A stretch of 64,000 nucleotides of DNA from Pandoraea pnomenusa. GTDB lineage: Bacteria > Pseudomonadota > Gammaproteobacteria > Burkholderiales > Burkholderiaceae. Shown piece after piece: positions 51,419-61,658 of the stretch. Below the pieces are notes generated by a model that worked only from the letters and a program-made list of their open reading frames with translations, was not told where the DNA came from and searched no databases. The position numbers and the translations under genes are program-made. The stretch is from assembly GCF_000767615.3 (NCBI RefSeq), contig NZ_CP009553.3, positions 2,418,001 through 2,482,000 of the forward strand. Direction: 5' to 3'. Position 1 is the stretch's first letter, and each line of letters starts with the position of its first letter.

Positions 51419-53908
51419 GTGACATTGCCGCTCTTCGGGGGCGCACAGATGACGCTGCGCTCCGACGGTCAGCGCCTCGTCTTCGAGCGTCGCCTGTCGT
51501 CCACGCCCTGGTTCGTGCGCTACGCGGTTCGCCCGAAAGAGCTGTTGCGCGAGAATGCCACGCTGCTGCTCGGCGCAACCCTCCTGCTGTGTCTCTACGC
51601 GGCGGGCGTGTTCGCCGGGATGCGCTACATGCGACAGCGCATCATCGAACCGGCGCGCCAGCGCACGAAAGCGCTGCTCGAGCGCGACGCCTTCACTCAG
51701 ACCCTCATCGAAACCGCGCCGGTCGGCATGGCGATCATCGACCCCTTCGAGCCGGCCGTGGTCATGAGCAATCCGGCGTATGCCGGCACCGTCGATCTGT
51801 TGCGTCATCTCGGCGACGGAGAGCTCACGCGCATGTATCGGCAGTTGCACAGCGGTGTGGTCGCGCGCCCCGTGCGACGCTTGCTCAGTGCGATGGACGA
51901 CGCGGGAGAGCGCCACTATGCCGTGAGTTTCGTCGACACGGTGTTTCGCGAGCAGCCGGTGCTGATTGGCACGCTGTCGGACGTCACGGAGCAACGCCGG
52001 TTCGAGCTGGAGCAACGCAAGGCGCGCCTGGCAGCGGAAAGCGCGAATCGCGCGAAAGACGTCTTCCTGACTACAGTGAGCCACGAAATGCGTACGCCGT
52101 TGTACGGCACGCTGGCGTCGCTGGAGCTGTTGAGTGCGCAGAACCTGGGCGACGATCATCGCTATTACGTCGACGTGATGGAGAGCTCGACGCGCAACCT
52201 GCTCGATCTCATCAACGACCTGCTCGACTACTCGCGCATTCAGGTGGGGCGCTTCGAGCTGAATTCGCGCGACGGTTCCCTGCTCAAGGAGCTGGAGGCG
52301 GTCGGGCTGTCGTTTACCGGCCGCGCGCGATTGCAGGGACTGACGCTCGACTGGATGATCGATCCCCAGTTGTCCCGCGCCGTGCACACCGACGCGCTGC
52401 GACTCGGCCAGGTCGTCACGAATCTCGTCGGCAACGCGATCAAGTTCACCGAGAAGGGCCACGTGGCGTTCAGTGCCATGATCACTCGCGCCGACATGCA
52501 GGGGTGCGACGTCGCGTTCGCTGTCAGCGACAGCGGGGTCGGCATTGCGGCGGCGGACCTCGCCGATTTGTTCAAGCCCTTCGGCAAAAGCACGACAGAG
52601 CCGGGCATGCAGCACGGCACCGGACTGGGGCTGGCCATCTCGCACCAGTTCGTCGGCATGCTGGGCGGCGTGCTCCAGGTCGACAGCAAGGAGGGCGAGG
52701 GCACGACGATGCGTTTCACGCTGCGACTGCCGTGGGCACCCGACAGCGAGGCGCCTGCCGTCGTCGCCGCGGGCGAAACGTTCGCATATGTCAGTGCGTT
52801 GCCCCGTCGGCATTGGTATCTCGAAGCGCTGATTCGTCGTGCGGGCTATGAGCCCATGCAATACAGCGACGCCGTGACGTGGTCCACCGGCAGCGGGCGT
52901 TCGCAGGACGCGGGGTTGCTCCTGTTCGCCGACGAATGGCCGGTCCGGGGGATGGCCGGCGCGCAGGTCTACCTGCTGCGTGCGACACCGGTGGACCGCC
53001 CGGCGGGAAGTATGCCGGCATGGCCGAAGGACATTGCGTTGCTGCAACAGGCGGAGCTTTGGGATGCGTTGGGCGCGGTGCCACGTCGAGGACATGCGGC
53101 ATCCGGTGGCGTGCAGGACGCCGCCCATGCACAGACCCGCGTGCGACCGCTGGCAGGGTGGTATGTGCTGGTCGCCGACGATCATCCGATCAGCGGCATG
53201 TTGCTCTCGCGTCAACTCGAGGGGCTCGGCGCGATGGTCGACTGCTACCACGATCCGCGCGAAGCGCTCGATGCGTTCGACGCGGAATCGCACATGCTCG
53301 TGATCACCGACGCGAACATGCCGCATGTATCTGGCCACGCGCTGGCGACCGCGATCAAGTCCAGGGCGCCGCATGTGCCGGTCGTGGTCGCCACGGCGGA
53401 TGTGACGCTGCGCAACGATCGCGACGCCAGATCGCCCTATGACGCGGTTGTCTACAAGCCCGTGGACGCCCGTTCGCTGCTTCGCGTGATCGAACTCGTG
53501 CGTACACGCTACCCGTCGCTTTGCGTCGACATTGCCCCATTGGCGGATTCGGCGCGTCAGGTGGAAAGCGCGCTCGAGCCGGCGCCGGAGCCGGCGGTGG
53601 CCCGGGATTGGCGCTTGCCGCTCTCGGACATGCTCGATACGTTCGTGAAGATCGCGGATCAGGACATTGCAAACTGCCGGGCGGCATTGACCGAACTGTC
53701 GCGCGAAACGCTGCGGCATTCGGCTCACCGGCTGCGCGGTGGCTTCATGGCGTTCGGTCTGAGTTCACTCGCGTCGCTCGCGGCGCAGTTGGAACATCTG
53801 GCGCCGCAGGCGTCGGCCGGACAGATGGAGGCCGCGTTCGATGCGCTCGACGTCGCGTGGAACGACTGGCTTCGCGCCCAGGGGCACGCCATCGCGAGCC
53901 ACGCCTGA
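51419..53908 (+). CDS. RcsC-like hybrid sensor kinase, C-terminal part (kinase, receiver, Hpt)
   Basis: The remaining 829 residues counted from a GTG at 51419; the frame is already coding from about 51320. Order: membrane helix 2 (~residues 47-67), a PAS-like region (~85-190), HisKA with VSHEMRTPLYG (His ~222), ATPase domain (LVGNAIKF, DSGVGIAAADL, GTGLGLAIS), a degenerate receiver-like stretch, a true receiver from ~575 (VLVADDHPISGM, acceptor in VITDANMPHVSG, Lys in VYKPVD) and an Hpt helix (SAHRLRGGFMAFG). This is the RcsC/BvgS type of four-step relay and should feed the regulator encoded upstream. Translation from GTG 51419 without the sensor would leave an unregulated or inactive kinase. 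Confidence 0.82.
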   Translation: MTLPLFGGAQMTLRSDGQRLVFERRLSSTPWFVRYAVRPKELLRENATLLLGATLLLCLYAAGVFAGMRYMRQRIIEPARQRTKALLERDAFTQTLIETAPVGMAIIDPFEPAVVMSNPAYAGTVDLLRHLGDGELTRMYRQLHSGVVARPVRRLLSAMDDAGERHYAVSFVDTVFREQPVLIGTLSDVTEQRRFELEQRKARLAAESANRAKDVFLTTVSHEMRTPLYGTLASLELLSAQNLGDDHRYYVDVMESSTRNLLDLINDLLDYSRIQVGRFELNSRDGSLLKELEAVGLSFTGRARLQGLTLDWMIDPQLSRAVHTDALRLGQVVTNLVGNAIKFTEKGHVAFSAMITRADMQGCDVAFAVSDSGVGIAAADLADLFKPFGKSTTEPGMQHGTGLGLAISHQFVGMLGGVLQVDSKEGEGTTMRFTLRLPWAPDSEAPAVVAAGETFAYVSALPRRHWYLEALIRRAGYEPMQYSDAVTWSTGSGRSQDAGLLLFADEWPVRGMAGAQVYLLRATPVDRPAGSMPAWPKDIALLQQAELWDALGAVPRRGHAASGGVQDAAHAQTRVRPLAGWYVLVADDHPISGMLLSRQLEGLGAMVDCYHDPREALDAFDAESHMLVITDANMPHVSGHALATAIKSRAPHVPVVVATADVTLRNDRDARSPYDAVVYKPVDARSLLRVIELVRTRYPSLCVDIAPLADSARQVESALEPAPEPAVARDWRLPLSDMLDTFVKIADQDIANCRAALTELSRETLRHSAHRLRGGFMAFGLSSLASLAAQLEHLAPQASAGQMEAAFDALDVAWNDWLRAQGHAIASHA

Positions 53909-53932
53909 CGCGGCCATTACGAGGCGGCGTGG

Positions 53933-54838
53933 CTATTCCACGAAGTATTCCGAAATCAACTGCCGCAGCCATTGGTTGCCGGCATCCTGATGGTATCGCC
54001 GGTGCCAGAACACATTCGTCTGCAAGGCGGGAAGACGCACAGGCGGCTTGACGAATCGTAGGCCGAACGGGGCCGCGGCACGCTCGGCAAACTTCTGCGG
54101 TACCGTGACGACGAGGTCATTGGCGCTCACCACGTACGGTACGGCAATGAAGTGGGGTACCCAAAAGTTGGCGTCGGCGCCGAAGCCTGCTTGCGCGAGC
54201 AACTGATTTACGCGCGCATAGGGATTGTCGCCGGTGGCGACGAACAGATGCCGCGCTGCCTGGAATTCCTTGAGTCCCGAGCGTGCGTTGTCCAGCGCGT
54301 GGCCGATGCGAAACATGCTCACGTATCGTTGGCTGAACAGCCGGCGTTGGAAGAATGGCCCGGTCAGATCGTCAAACGCCCCGACGGCCAGGTCGATGCG
54401 CCCGGCCGCCATGGCTTCCTTCAGGTCGGGCAGGGTCGTTCGCACAGTGCGCACCCGTACCCCCGGTGCCAGCCGCGTGCACAGATCGACCAACGCCGGC
54501 ATGAAGTACACCTCCCCGACGTCTGTCATCGCCAACGTGAATTCCCGCTGACTGCTTGCCGGATCGAACGCTTCCCGGTGGTTGATCGCCCGCGAAATAC
54601 CCGAGAGCGCCGCGGAAACGGGTTCGGCAAGTGCCTCGGCAAACGGGGTTGGCTGCATGCCGGCCCCGGTGCGCGTGAACAACTCATCGTCAAAGGTCTG
54701 GCGCAGACGTGCCAGGCCATTGCTCACGGCCGGCTGCGACAGACCCAGTTCGCGTGCCGCCTGGGAGATGCTTCGATGGGTCAGCACCGCATGAAAAACG
54801 ACCAACAGGTTCAAATCGACGTCGCGTAATGAAATCAT
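53933..54838 (-). CDS. LysR-type regulator next to homogentisate genes
   Basis: A 301-residue LysR-family regulator: N-terminal winged helix ([31 protein letters not shown], covering residues ~8-40) and a two-lobed effector domain. It is divergent from hmgA, 114 bp apart, and so probably controls the hmgA-fahA operon. The ATG at 54838 gives the usual [12 protein letters not shown] start; the same frame is open through hmgA upstream but that is antisense shadow. Subfamily resembles NodD/LinR-type proteins; the effector is unknown. Confidence 0.9.
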   Translation of the reverse strand: MISLRDVDLNLLVVFHAVLTHRSISQAARELGLSQPAVSNGLARLRQTFDDELFTRTGAGMQPTPFAEALAEPVSAALSGISRAINHREAFDPASSQREFTLAMTDVGEVYFMPALVDLCTRLAPGVRVRTVRTTLPDLKEAMAAGRIDLAVGAFDDLTGPFFQRRLFSQRYVSMFRIGHALDNARSGLKEFQAARHLFVATGDNPYARVNQLLAQAGFGADANFWVPHFIAVPYVVSANDLVVTVPQKFAERAAAPFGLRFVKPPVRLPALQTNVFWHRRYHQDAGNQWLRQLISEYFVE

Positions 54839-54852
54839 GGCTCGGCGATTAG

Positions 54853-54869
54853 TATTCGCATTATGAATA
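54853..54869. promoter_or_regulatory. Putative LysR operator between the regulator and hmgA
   Basis: TATTC-N7-GAATA is a perfect inverted repeat that contains the T-N11-A core of LysR boxes. It sits in the AT-rich divergent gap 15 bp upstream of the regulator start. Confidence 0.5.
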
Positions 54870-54952
54870 TAGTGGATTTGTCTATTTATATCGCAAAATT
54901 TGATGGCTTGTCGGACAATAAACGCATTCGAAATCAGGAGACGAGGGCATTC

Positions 54953-56272
54953 ATGCGCCAAGCAGACCAAATTCAGGGGGAACTGGGCTATTTGTCCGGC
55001 TTTGCCAACGAGTTCGCGACCGAGGCACTTCCCGGCGCATTGCCGATCGGGCAAAACTCGCCGCAGCGGGCGCCGTATGGCCTCTACGCGGAGCAGCTTT
55101 CCGGCACGGCGTTCACGGCGCCGCGCGGCCATAACCGTCGTTCGTGGGTCTACCGGATTCGTCCTGCCGCCATGCACAAGCCGTTCGTGGCCGTGGAGCA
55201 GACGCGTTGGCTGAGCCGCTTCGACGCGGTACCGACGCCGCCGAATCAGATGCGCTGGGATCCGCTGCCGATGCCCGACGCACCCACCGATTTCGTCGAC
55301 GGCATGGTGACGATGGCCGGCAACGGCGGACCGGATGGCGGCCACGGCTGCGGTATCCATGTCTACGCCGCCAACAAGTCGATGGACGGCCGGTTCTTCT
55401 ACAACGCCGACGGTGAATTGCTGATCGTGCCGCAGGAAGGGCGTTTGCGCATCGCCACCGAATTTGGCGTGCTCGAAGTGGAACCCTATGAGATCGCCGT
55501 GCTGCCGCGCGGCGTGCGTTTCCGCGTCACGCTGCCCGACGGTCGTGCCCGCGGGTATGTGTGCGAGAACTATGGCGCGCTGTTCCGACTGCCGGATCTG
55601 GGCGTGATCGGCTCGAACGGCCTGGCGAATCCGCGCGACTTTCTCACGCCGGTGGCGGCCTACGAGGACGTGGAAGGCGACTTCGAACTGGTGGCGAAGT
55701 TTGGTGGCGCCCTGTGGCGCGCCGAAATCGGCCACTCGCCGCTCGATGTGGTGGCCTGGCACGGCAATTACGCGCCGTACAAATACGATCTGCGTCGCTT
55801 CAACACGATCGGCTCGATCAGTTACGACCATCCGGATCCGTCGATCTTCCTGGTGTTGCAATCGCAAAGCAATGCGCCGGGGGTGGACGATATCGATTTC
55901 GTGATTTTCCCGCCGCGCTGGTTGGCGATGGAGAACTCGTTCCGTCCGCCCTGGTTCCATCGCAACATCGCCAGCGAGTTCATGGGCCTGATCCACGGCG
56001 TGTACGACGCCAAGGCCGAGGGTTTCGTGCCGGGCGGTGCGAGCCTGCACAACTGCATGTCGGGCCACGGCCCGGATGCGGATACGTTCGAGAAGGCGTC
56101 CGCCGCCGATACGAGCAAGCCGCACAAGGTCGACGCGACAATGGCGTTCATGTTCGAGACGCCCGCGGTGATTCACCCCACGCGTTTTGCGCTCGAGACC
56201 AAACAGTTGCAAGACAACTACTACACCTGCTGGCAAGGTCTGAAGAAGCACTTCAACCCTGACCGGAAGTAA
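54953..56272 (+). CDS. hmgA: Homogentisate 1,2-dioxygenase
   Basis: A 439-residue non-haem iron(II) ring-cleaving dioxygenase converting homogentisate to maleylacetoacetate in tyrosine/phenylalanine breakdown. Iron ligands are visible: His and Glu in [13 protein letters not shown] and His in [10 protein letters not shown]. Start at 54953 follows AGGAGACGAGG; a possible ATG at 54863 would add 30 non-conserved residues. Followed by fahA after 105 bp. No maleylacetoacetate isomerase gene lies in view. Confidence 0.97.
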   Translation: MRQADQIQGELGYLSGFANEFATEALPGALPIGQNSPQRAPYGLYAEQLSGTAFTAPRGHNRRSWVYRIRPAAMHKPFVAVEQTRWLSRFDAVPTPPNQMRWDPLPMPDAPTDFVDGMVTMAGNGGPDGGHGCGIHVYAANKSMDGRFFYNADGELLIVPQEGRLRIATEFGVLEVEPYEIAVLPRGVRFRVTLPDGRARGYVCENYGALFRLPDLGVIGSNGLANPRDFLTPVAAYEDVEGDFELVAKFGGALWRAEIGHSPLDVVAWHGNYAPYKYDLRRFNTIGSISYDHPDPSIFLVLQSQSNAPGVDDIDFVIFPPRWLAMENSFRPPWFHRNIASEFMGLIHGVYDAKAEGFVPGGASLHNCMSGHGPDADTFEKASAADTSKPHKVDATMAFMFETPAVIHPTRFALETKQLQDNYYTCWQGLKKHFNPDRK

Positions 56273-56377
56273 GCGGCGCCTGTCGCGTCACGATATTACC
56301 GAACCCTGAGACGGCCGGCTGCCTGCGCTTTGTGCGGGTTGCCGGCCGAAGCGCTCCCCCGAAGAAGGAACTCCCTC

Positions 56378-57652
56378 ATGTCCGCACTTCCGCAAAGCTG
56401 GGTCGCGTCTGCCAACACCGGTACGACGGACTTCCCGCTGCAAAACCTGCCGTATGGCGTATTCAGCACCGCATCGCAACCGTCGCCGCGTGTTGGTGTG
56501 GCCATTGGCGACCAGGTGCTCGATCTGGCCGCGCTCGAAGCGGCCGGCGTGCTCCAGGCGGGGCCCTCGCCCGTCTTCGCGCAATCGTCGATCAACGCGT
56601 TTGTCGCGTTGGGCAGCGCTGCCTGGCGAGCCACGCGTGCGCGCCTCATCTCGCTGCTGGCCGCAGACGGTGATGCCGCACTGCGCGAGAACACGACGTT
56701 GCGCGCGAAAGCGCTTGTGCCGCTCGCCGACGCCACCTTGCACCTGCCGGTGCAGGTCCCGGGCTACACCGACTTCTACTCGTCGAAGGAACACGCCACG
56801 AACGTGGGCAGCATGTTCCGCGACCCCGCCAACGCGCTGTTGCCGAACTGGCTTGAGATCCCGATCGGTTACAACGGCCGTGCCAGCTCGGTGGTGGTGA
56901 GCGGCACGAACATCCATCGTCCGAACGGGCAGATCAAGCTGCCGGATCAGCCGCGCCCGATTTTCGACGGTTGCCGCAAGCTCGACTTCGAACTCGAAAC
57001 CGGCTTCATCGTCGGTCGCGAGACTGCGCTCGGCGAATCGCTGAGTGTCGACGCCGCCGAGGCCGCCATCTTCGGCATGGTAATTCTCAACGACTGGTCG
57101 GCTCGCGATCTGCAACAGTGGGAATACGTGCCGCTCGGCCCGTTCAACGCAAAGACGTTCGGCACGTCGATCTCGCCGTGGGTCGTGACGATGGAGGCGC
57201 TCGAGCCGTTCCGAGTGGCGGGTCCCGAGCAGCATCCGGAACCGCTGCCGTACCTCCGCCAAGTCGGCAAGCACGCCTTCGACATCGAACTCGAAGTGTC
57301 GATGCAGGCCGAAGGCGATGCGCAGGCCACGTCCATTTGCCGGACCAATTTCCGCCACATGTACTGGAGCATGGCGCAGCAATTTGCGCATCACACTGTC
57401 TCCGGCTGCAATGTGCGCGTGGGCGACCTGATGGGCTCGGGCACGATCAGCGGGCCGACGCCCGACTCGTTCGGCAGCCTGCTCGAGTTGACGTGGAACG
57501 GCAAGCATCCGATCACCCTCGCCAGCGGCGCCAAGCGCACCTTCATCGAGGACGGCGATACGGTCGTGATGACGGGCTGGTGCCAGGGCGACGGCTATCG
57601 CATCGGCTTCGGCGAGGTCGCGGGCAAGATTCTGCCTGCCAAGGCGCAATAA
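56378..57652 (+). CDS. fahA: Fumarylacetoacetase
   Basis: A 424-residue hydrolase for the last step of homogentisate breakdown, giving fumarate and acetoacetate. Active-site features: YTDFYSSKEHATNVG (metal Asp and catalytic His), FELETGF (two metal glutamates), LNDWSARDLQQWEYVPLGPF. The ATG at 56378 has GAAGGAA upstream. Same operon as hmgA. After the stop, TGAGACC (57669-57675) and GGTCTCA (57701-57707) could form a hairpin ending the transcript. Confidence 0.96.
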   Translation: MSALPQSWVASANTGTTDFPLQNLPYGVFSTASQPSPRVGVAIGDQVLDLAALEAAGVLQAGPSPVFAQSSINAFVALGSAAWRATRARLISLLAADGDAALRENTTLRAKALVPLADATLHLPVQVPGYTDFYSSKEHATNVGSMFRDPANALLPNWLEIPIGYNGRASSVVVSGTNIHRPNGQIKLPDQPRPIFDGCRKLDFELETGFIVGRETALGESLSVDAAEAAIFGMVILNDWSARDLQQWEYVPLGPFNAKTFGTSISPWVVTMEALEPFRVAGPEQHPEPLPYLRQVGKHAFDIELEVSMQAEGDAQATSICRTNFRHMYWSMAQQFAHHTVSGCNVRVGDLMGSGTISGPTPDSFGSLLELTWNGKHPITLASGAKRTFIEDGDTVVMTGWCQGDGYRIGFGEVAGKILPAKAQ

Positions 57653-58215
57653 CGAGCGACCCGGGACATGAGACCGGCCATGCGCCAATAGGCCGGGTCG
57701 GGTCTCACTGACGCTCGTCGAATGCCGTTGCGCGGTACCCGGTCTCACACCGGTCGCCGCGCTCGGAGACGCACAGCGCGCTGTGCCGGTTCGCCGGCCG
57801 GCGCGCTTGTCGTTTCCGCAGACGCCATGCGTGTTCGTATTTATGCCCCCGAGGTGGGGGGCGACGCAAGGCGCAGCCACCAAGGATTGACGCGCCCGAC
57901 GAGCAGGCTGGCGCTCACGCGGCAACGTGTCGGTGTGTACTCAAGTTCGTTGCCGACGCGGCGCAGTAGCGGTGGGTCGCCGAGGCGCGCCCTGCGCGGA
58001 ATGCGCGGCGCGCGTGGCTTGTGCTGAGCGCGCGCAAGACGTGAGGTGCGCGAGGAAGCTGCTGCGTTGCGTGACATTCGAGCTCTCCCGAATCATGTGA
58101 GTAGGGAAGCATTTAGCCACGCCGGGGCGAAGTGCGACAGGTGAAGCGGTCTGAAAAATCGGGCCGATTTGCGTGACGAGGAGGTTTTCCGGACCGCGCA
58201 AATCGGCGCGCAGGG
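57653..58215. other. 563-bp gap after fahA, no gene seen
   Basis: Open frames here are short and Arg/Ser/Pro-rich with no family resemblance. Two inverted repeats are present: TGAGACC/GGTCTCA (57669/57701) and CGGCAACG/CGTTGCCG (57920-57927/57948-57955). No promoter or RNA gene could be named. It separates two convergent transcription units. Confidence 0.5.
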
Positions 58216-59439
58216 TTATGGCCTCCGATTGCCGGGGGGTGTCCCGGCAGCGGGTGCCTTGGCGAGCGCATTGGCGCCAGACGAATCGTCGGCGGTCGAC
58301 CTGCCCTGCGTGCCCGGCACGCTCGTCGCATCGGGGACTGCCGCCGAAGATGGCGAGGGCGCCCCGCTGGGTGCCATCGGGGGGCGGTTCAGCCCTTCGT
58401 TGATCCATGCCGTCAGCAACGTATAGGTCACCGCGAGAATCACCGGCCCGACGAACAGGCCGACGATACCGAACGTCAACATGCCGCCGAGCACGCCGGC
58501 GAGAATCAGCGTCATCGGCAGGTCGGCGCCACGCCGAATGAGCATGGGACGCATGACATTGTCGAGCATGCCGATGAACACCGAGAGTACGAGCAGGAGC
58601 GTGGCGAGGGTGGGGCTGTCCTGCCAGTAAAGCCACGCGACGCTCGAGAGCAACACCGGAAACGGCCCGATCTGCGCAATGCACAGCACGAGCATCAACG
58701 CGGTCAGGAAGCCGGAAAGCGGCACACCCGTGAGCCATAATCCGAGCCCACCGAGCAGCGATTGCGTCACGGCGGTCACGACGATGCCCAGGGCCACCGC
58801 GCGAATCGACATGCCAGCCAATCGCACCGACTCCTCGCCGCGGTCACCGCCCAGTCGACGCGCCATGCGAATGAGTGCGCGCGCCGCACGTTCGCCTTGC
58901 ATGAACAAAATGCCGGAAATGATGAGCGTCAGGCCGAGGTGGACCACGAGCAATCCGATCGACCCGAGCTTTGCGAATCCCCAGGACGCCGCCTTCGCGG
59001 CGTAAGGCTGGATCTTCGCGACCAGACCATCGGGCCCGGCCGCGGCAAGGGTCTGCCACTCCTCGCTGGCGCGCTGGCCAATCACCGGCAGGCGGGCGAG
59101 CCAGTCGGGCGGCATCGGCAGGCCGCGTTGACCGAACGCATGCACCTGTTCGCTGATATCCGACGCGTGACCGATCAATGTGCCGATCGCGGCCGACAGG
59201 GGGGCGACGACGATGATCAGCATGCCGATGATCATGACCGTGGTCGCCAGCCAGCGCTTGCCCCACAGGCGCCTTTGCAGGCCGACGAGCAATGGCCAGG
59301 TGGATGCCACGATCGTGACTGCCCAGATGAAAGCCGGGAGGAAGGGCAACAGGACCCACAAGGTACCGATCATCAACAGGCTGAGCACGAGGATGACCAG
59401 CAGGTTACGGGCGAGTTCGCTCGGGGTGGTGGAAAGCAT
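58216..59439 (-). CDS. AI-2E family transporter (PerM/TqsA type)
   Basis: A 407-residue membrane protein with about eight hydrophobic segments, the AI-2E/PerM family. Typical segments: the long extramembrane loop near residues 90-150, GIVVTAVTQSLLGGLGLWLTGVP and the C-terminal DLPMTLILAGVLGGMLTFGIVGLFVGP. The C-terminal ~50 residues are Pro/Ser/Ala-rich and probably disordered. Some members export autoinducer-2, others act in sodium/proton exchange; substrate is unknown. GGAGCG precedes the start. Confidence 0.88.
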   Translation of the reverse strand: MLSTTPSELARNLLVILVLSLLMIGTLWVLLPFLPAFIWAVTIVASTWPLLVGLQRRLWGKRWLATTVMIIGMLIIVVAPLSAAIGTLIGHASDISEQVHAFGQRGLPMPPDWLARLPVIGQRASEEWQTLAAAGPDGLVAKIQPYAAKAASWGFAKLGSIGLLVVHLGLTLIISGILFMQGERAARALIRMARRLGGDRGEESVRLAGMSIRAVALGIVVTAVTQSLLGGLGLWLTGVPLSGFLTALMLVLCIAQIGPFPVLLSSVAWLYWQDSPTLATLLLVLSVFIGMLDNVMRPMLIRRGADLPMTLILAGVLGGMLTFGIVGLFVGPVILAVTYTLLTAWINEGLNRPPMAPSGAPSPSSAAVPDATSVPGTQGRSTADDSSGANALAKAPAAGTPPGNRRP

Positions 59440-59567
59440 AGGCGCTCCGGCAGGCAGGGCGTGACGCGTCGTGCGGTGCGTCCGAAAGGGGATTCATGCG
59501 CATCGATTGCGCTCTGGGAGCAAGATGCCACGCCGGGCCAGCCACGGCAAGTGCGCGCAACACTTCG

Positions 59568-61421
59568 TCACAAAGGCGTCGTGCGGGGCGCTTCGTCCGC
59601 CGAGGATGCCGAAGACGCAGAGGAAGGTGAGGACGAGCGTTGATCCGGCGCGACGCAGGTGCCATGCCTGCGCGTTTGCGGCTTCGACACCGGCGGCGCA
59701 CGAAGCGCCCGTTGCGAGGCGGAGGCGAGTGGAAGGCGCGGGATGACGTCCCCGATGTCCGTGCCGGGCATCGGCAAGAAGACCGAATCGTCGCCGGATG
59801 TGTCGCCGGGGTCCGTGAGGGAGTCGCTCGCGTCGCTCGGAAGGGCGGGTCGGCCGAGCGGGCTGTCCGGTGTCCCGGCATACGAACTGGTCGACGCGCG
59901 GCCCGAGTCGGCCTGCGATGTCACGGTGGCCGTGCTGACCTTCGGACGGCCGCGTCGGCGCGTGTATGCGGTGGCCATGTCGTCGTTTCGCGCCGCCATG
60001 CCCTGCAACGCGACAATGCCGCCGATCAGTCCGTACAGCACACCGAGCACGGACAGCCCGTGCCAGTCGACGTCGGTCCCCTGCTGGCCCGCCGCTGCGG
60101 GCGCCGATGTGGCGTTGGCCGAGAGCGGGGCGCCGGGCTCGGCCATTGCCTCGCCGTCCTGAGCCTGCGCGGCGCCGTCGTGCAGGGTCGACAGGAAATA
60201 GAAGCCCAGCGTCAACGTCGCCCATATCGCTTTCGGGGCGGTCGACCGTACCAATCCCGAGAATTGGTGCCAGACGGACGGCCAACTGCCGCCGGCGCCA
60301 GTATCGGTGCCGGTGCGACAGATCAGGTCGGCAAAGCGGTCCTGGATGGCGATTTCCAGCGCCGCATACTCCCTCGGCATGGAAAGACGGTCGATGGCGG
60401 GTCCGAGCAAAGCGCCGGGAATCGGGGCGAGCAGAATTTCGAGTGCGGAGTGAATCGTGTTGCCGAAACGGTGCGACATCAGTCCGGGAACGCACGCCGT
60501 CAGGCCGGCTTCGGCGACCACGCGTCCCAGGTTGCGCAGCAATCCGTAGCACAGGACGAAGGCGGCAACGTGCCCGAGCACTTCGCGTACCGGACAACGA
60601 AGCATGCGCGCCAGGGCCTCCTGAGCCTGCGCGGGCGTGGCTCGTCCCAGGCGGCTGGCGAACGTGGGATGGACGGCGTTGAAGCGCGCCATGCCGAGCA
60701 GATTGACGAGCACCACGCCCGCCGCCTCCACCGGTGGCCACAGCACGGACCGCGAGCGCCCCGGATCGACGAGATCGGCCAGCATCGACAGCAGTGTCGA
60801 GCCGAGCGCAAATGGCAATGCATCGCGCTCGAGGCCTGCACGCGTGGCCCGCCATGAAAGCCCGGGATGCTCGTGGCGAATGAGTTCGCCCAGGCGCTGC
60901 CGGAACTTCGCGGCGTCCAGTCCGCGCTGCGACAGGATCTGCGCCTCCACCCGCAGGTGCGGCTGCAGATTGTCGAACCAGACAGGATTGGGTCGGTCCT
61001 CCGAAGCGCGGTCCGTGTCACCGTTTCCCGGCGACGCGCGGAAGCGATGCAGGCGTTCGAACCGGCGCAGCGCGGGCAGCGCAACGTCGTCGCGAAGTGC
61101 GGTGTAGATCTGCTCGGTGCGTGAAACGCTGTCGTCCACGACGCGGCGAATCGACGGCGTCGCCGTCGCCTCGTTCGAGACTTGCAGCGGCGCGGGGCGG
61201 CGGGCCACCAATTGCCGTTCGTCATGTCGCGCTCGCACGCGTGTCGGTGCCGCGGGGCCCGGTCGACAGGCCGACGTGCCAACCGCCGTCTGACGGGCGT
61301 GGGCGAAATCGTCGGCGAGGCCGCCATGGCAGGCGACATTCGGCGTGGATGGGGCGTGATTCGCGTAGATATGGAGGAGCGTCGAGCTGGCGGATTGCGA
61401 GGAGAACCATGAGTTGGGCAT
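59568..61421 (-). CDS. Unrecognised 617-residue protein with hydrophobic core and disordered ends
   Basis: I do not recognise this family. The first ~90 residues are Ser/Ala/His/Arg-rich and unstructured in appearance, without a Sec signal. Residues ~95-200 are helical and charged. Hydrophobic segments occur near 202-216, 229-244, 280-297, 327-342, 396-412 and 454-473. The last ~140 residues are Ser/Thr/Pro-rich and end in a serine run. The mix of a disordered N-terminus with internal hydrophobic helices is seen in membrane-targeted type III effectors and translocators, but no secretion genes are nearby. Codon use looks normal for the region. No clear ribosome site precedes ATG 61421, so the true start may be downstream. 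Confidence 0.65.
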   Translation of the reverse strand: MPNSWFSSQSASSTLLHIYANHAPSTPNVACHGGLADDFAHARQTAVGTSACRPGPAAPTRVRARHDERQLVARRPAPLQVSNEATATPSIRRVVDDSVSRTEQIYTALRDDVALPALRRFERLHRFRASPGNGDTDRASEDRPNPVWFDNLQPHLRVEAQILSQRGLDAAKFRQRLGELIRHEHPGLSWRATRAGLERDALPFALGSTLLSMLADLVDPGRSRSVLWPPVEAAGVVLVNLLGMARFNAVHPTFASRLGRATPAQAQEALARMLRCPVREVLGHVAAFVLCYGLLRNLGRVVAEAGLTACVPGLMSHRFGNTIHSALEILLAPIPGALLGPAIDRLSMPREYAALEIAIQDRFADLICRTGTDTGAGGSWPSVWHQFSGLVRSTAPKAIWATLTLGFYFLSTLHDGAAQAQDGEAMAEPGAPLSANATSAPAAAGQQGTDVDWHGLSVLGVLYGLIGGIVALQGMAARNDDMATAYTRRRGRPKVSTATVTSQADSGRASTSSYAGTPDSPLGRPALPSDASDSLTDPGDTSGDDSVFLPMPGTDIGDVIPRLPLASASQRALRAPPVSKPQTRRHGTCVAPDQRSSSPSSASSASSADEAPRTTPL

Positions 61422-61658
61422 GTCGTCGATGGACAGCCGGACACACGCAAATCCCTTTGCCCGCGCCGCTCGCCGCCATTTCGCAGATGAAAAGATGTCG
61501 GCGATGGTACCTTCAACCCCGTGCCCCGACGACGCCCATTTGTGCGTTTGGAAACGTTCATGCGCGAAGTTGCGTAGGGGCGAGGGCCCGCAGGCGCTTC
61601 GCCGTCCTCCCGCCGGCCAGATGTCGACGCCAGGTGTCGCCCCGTCGCCAGCGCGCGC

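Noticed and set aside
54839-56251. A 470-residue N-terminal extension of the LysR regulator
   Set aside because: The extension is antisense to hmgA; the conserved regulator N-terminus begins at 54838.
57722-58112. Short open frames on both strands after fahA
   Set aside because: Arg/Ser-rich, no ribosome sites, no conserved motif.
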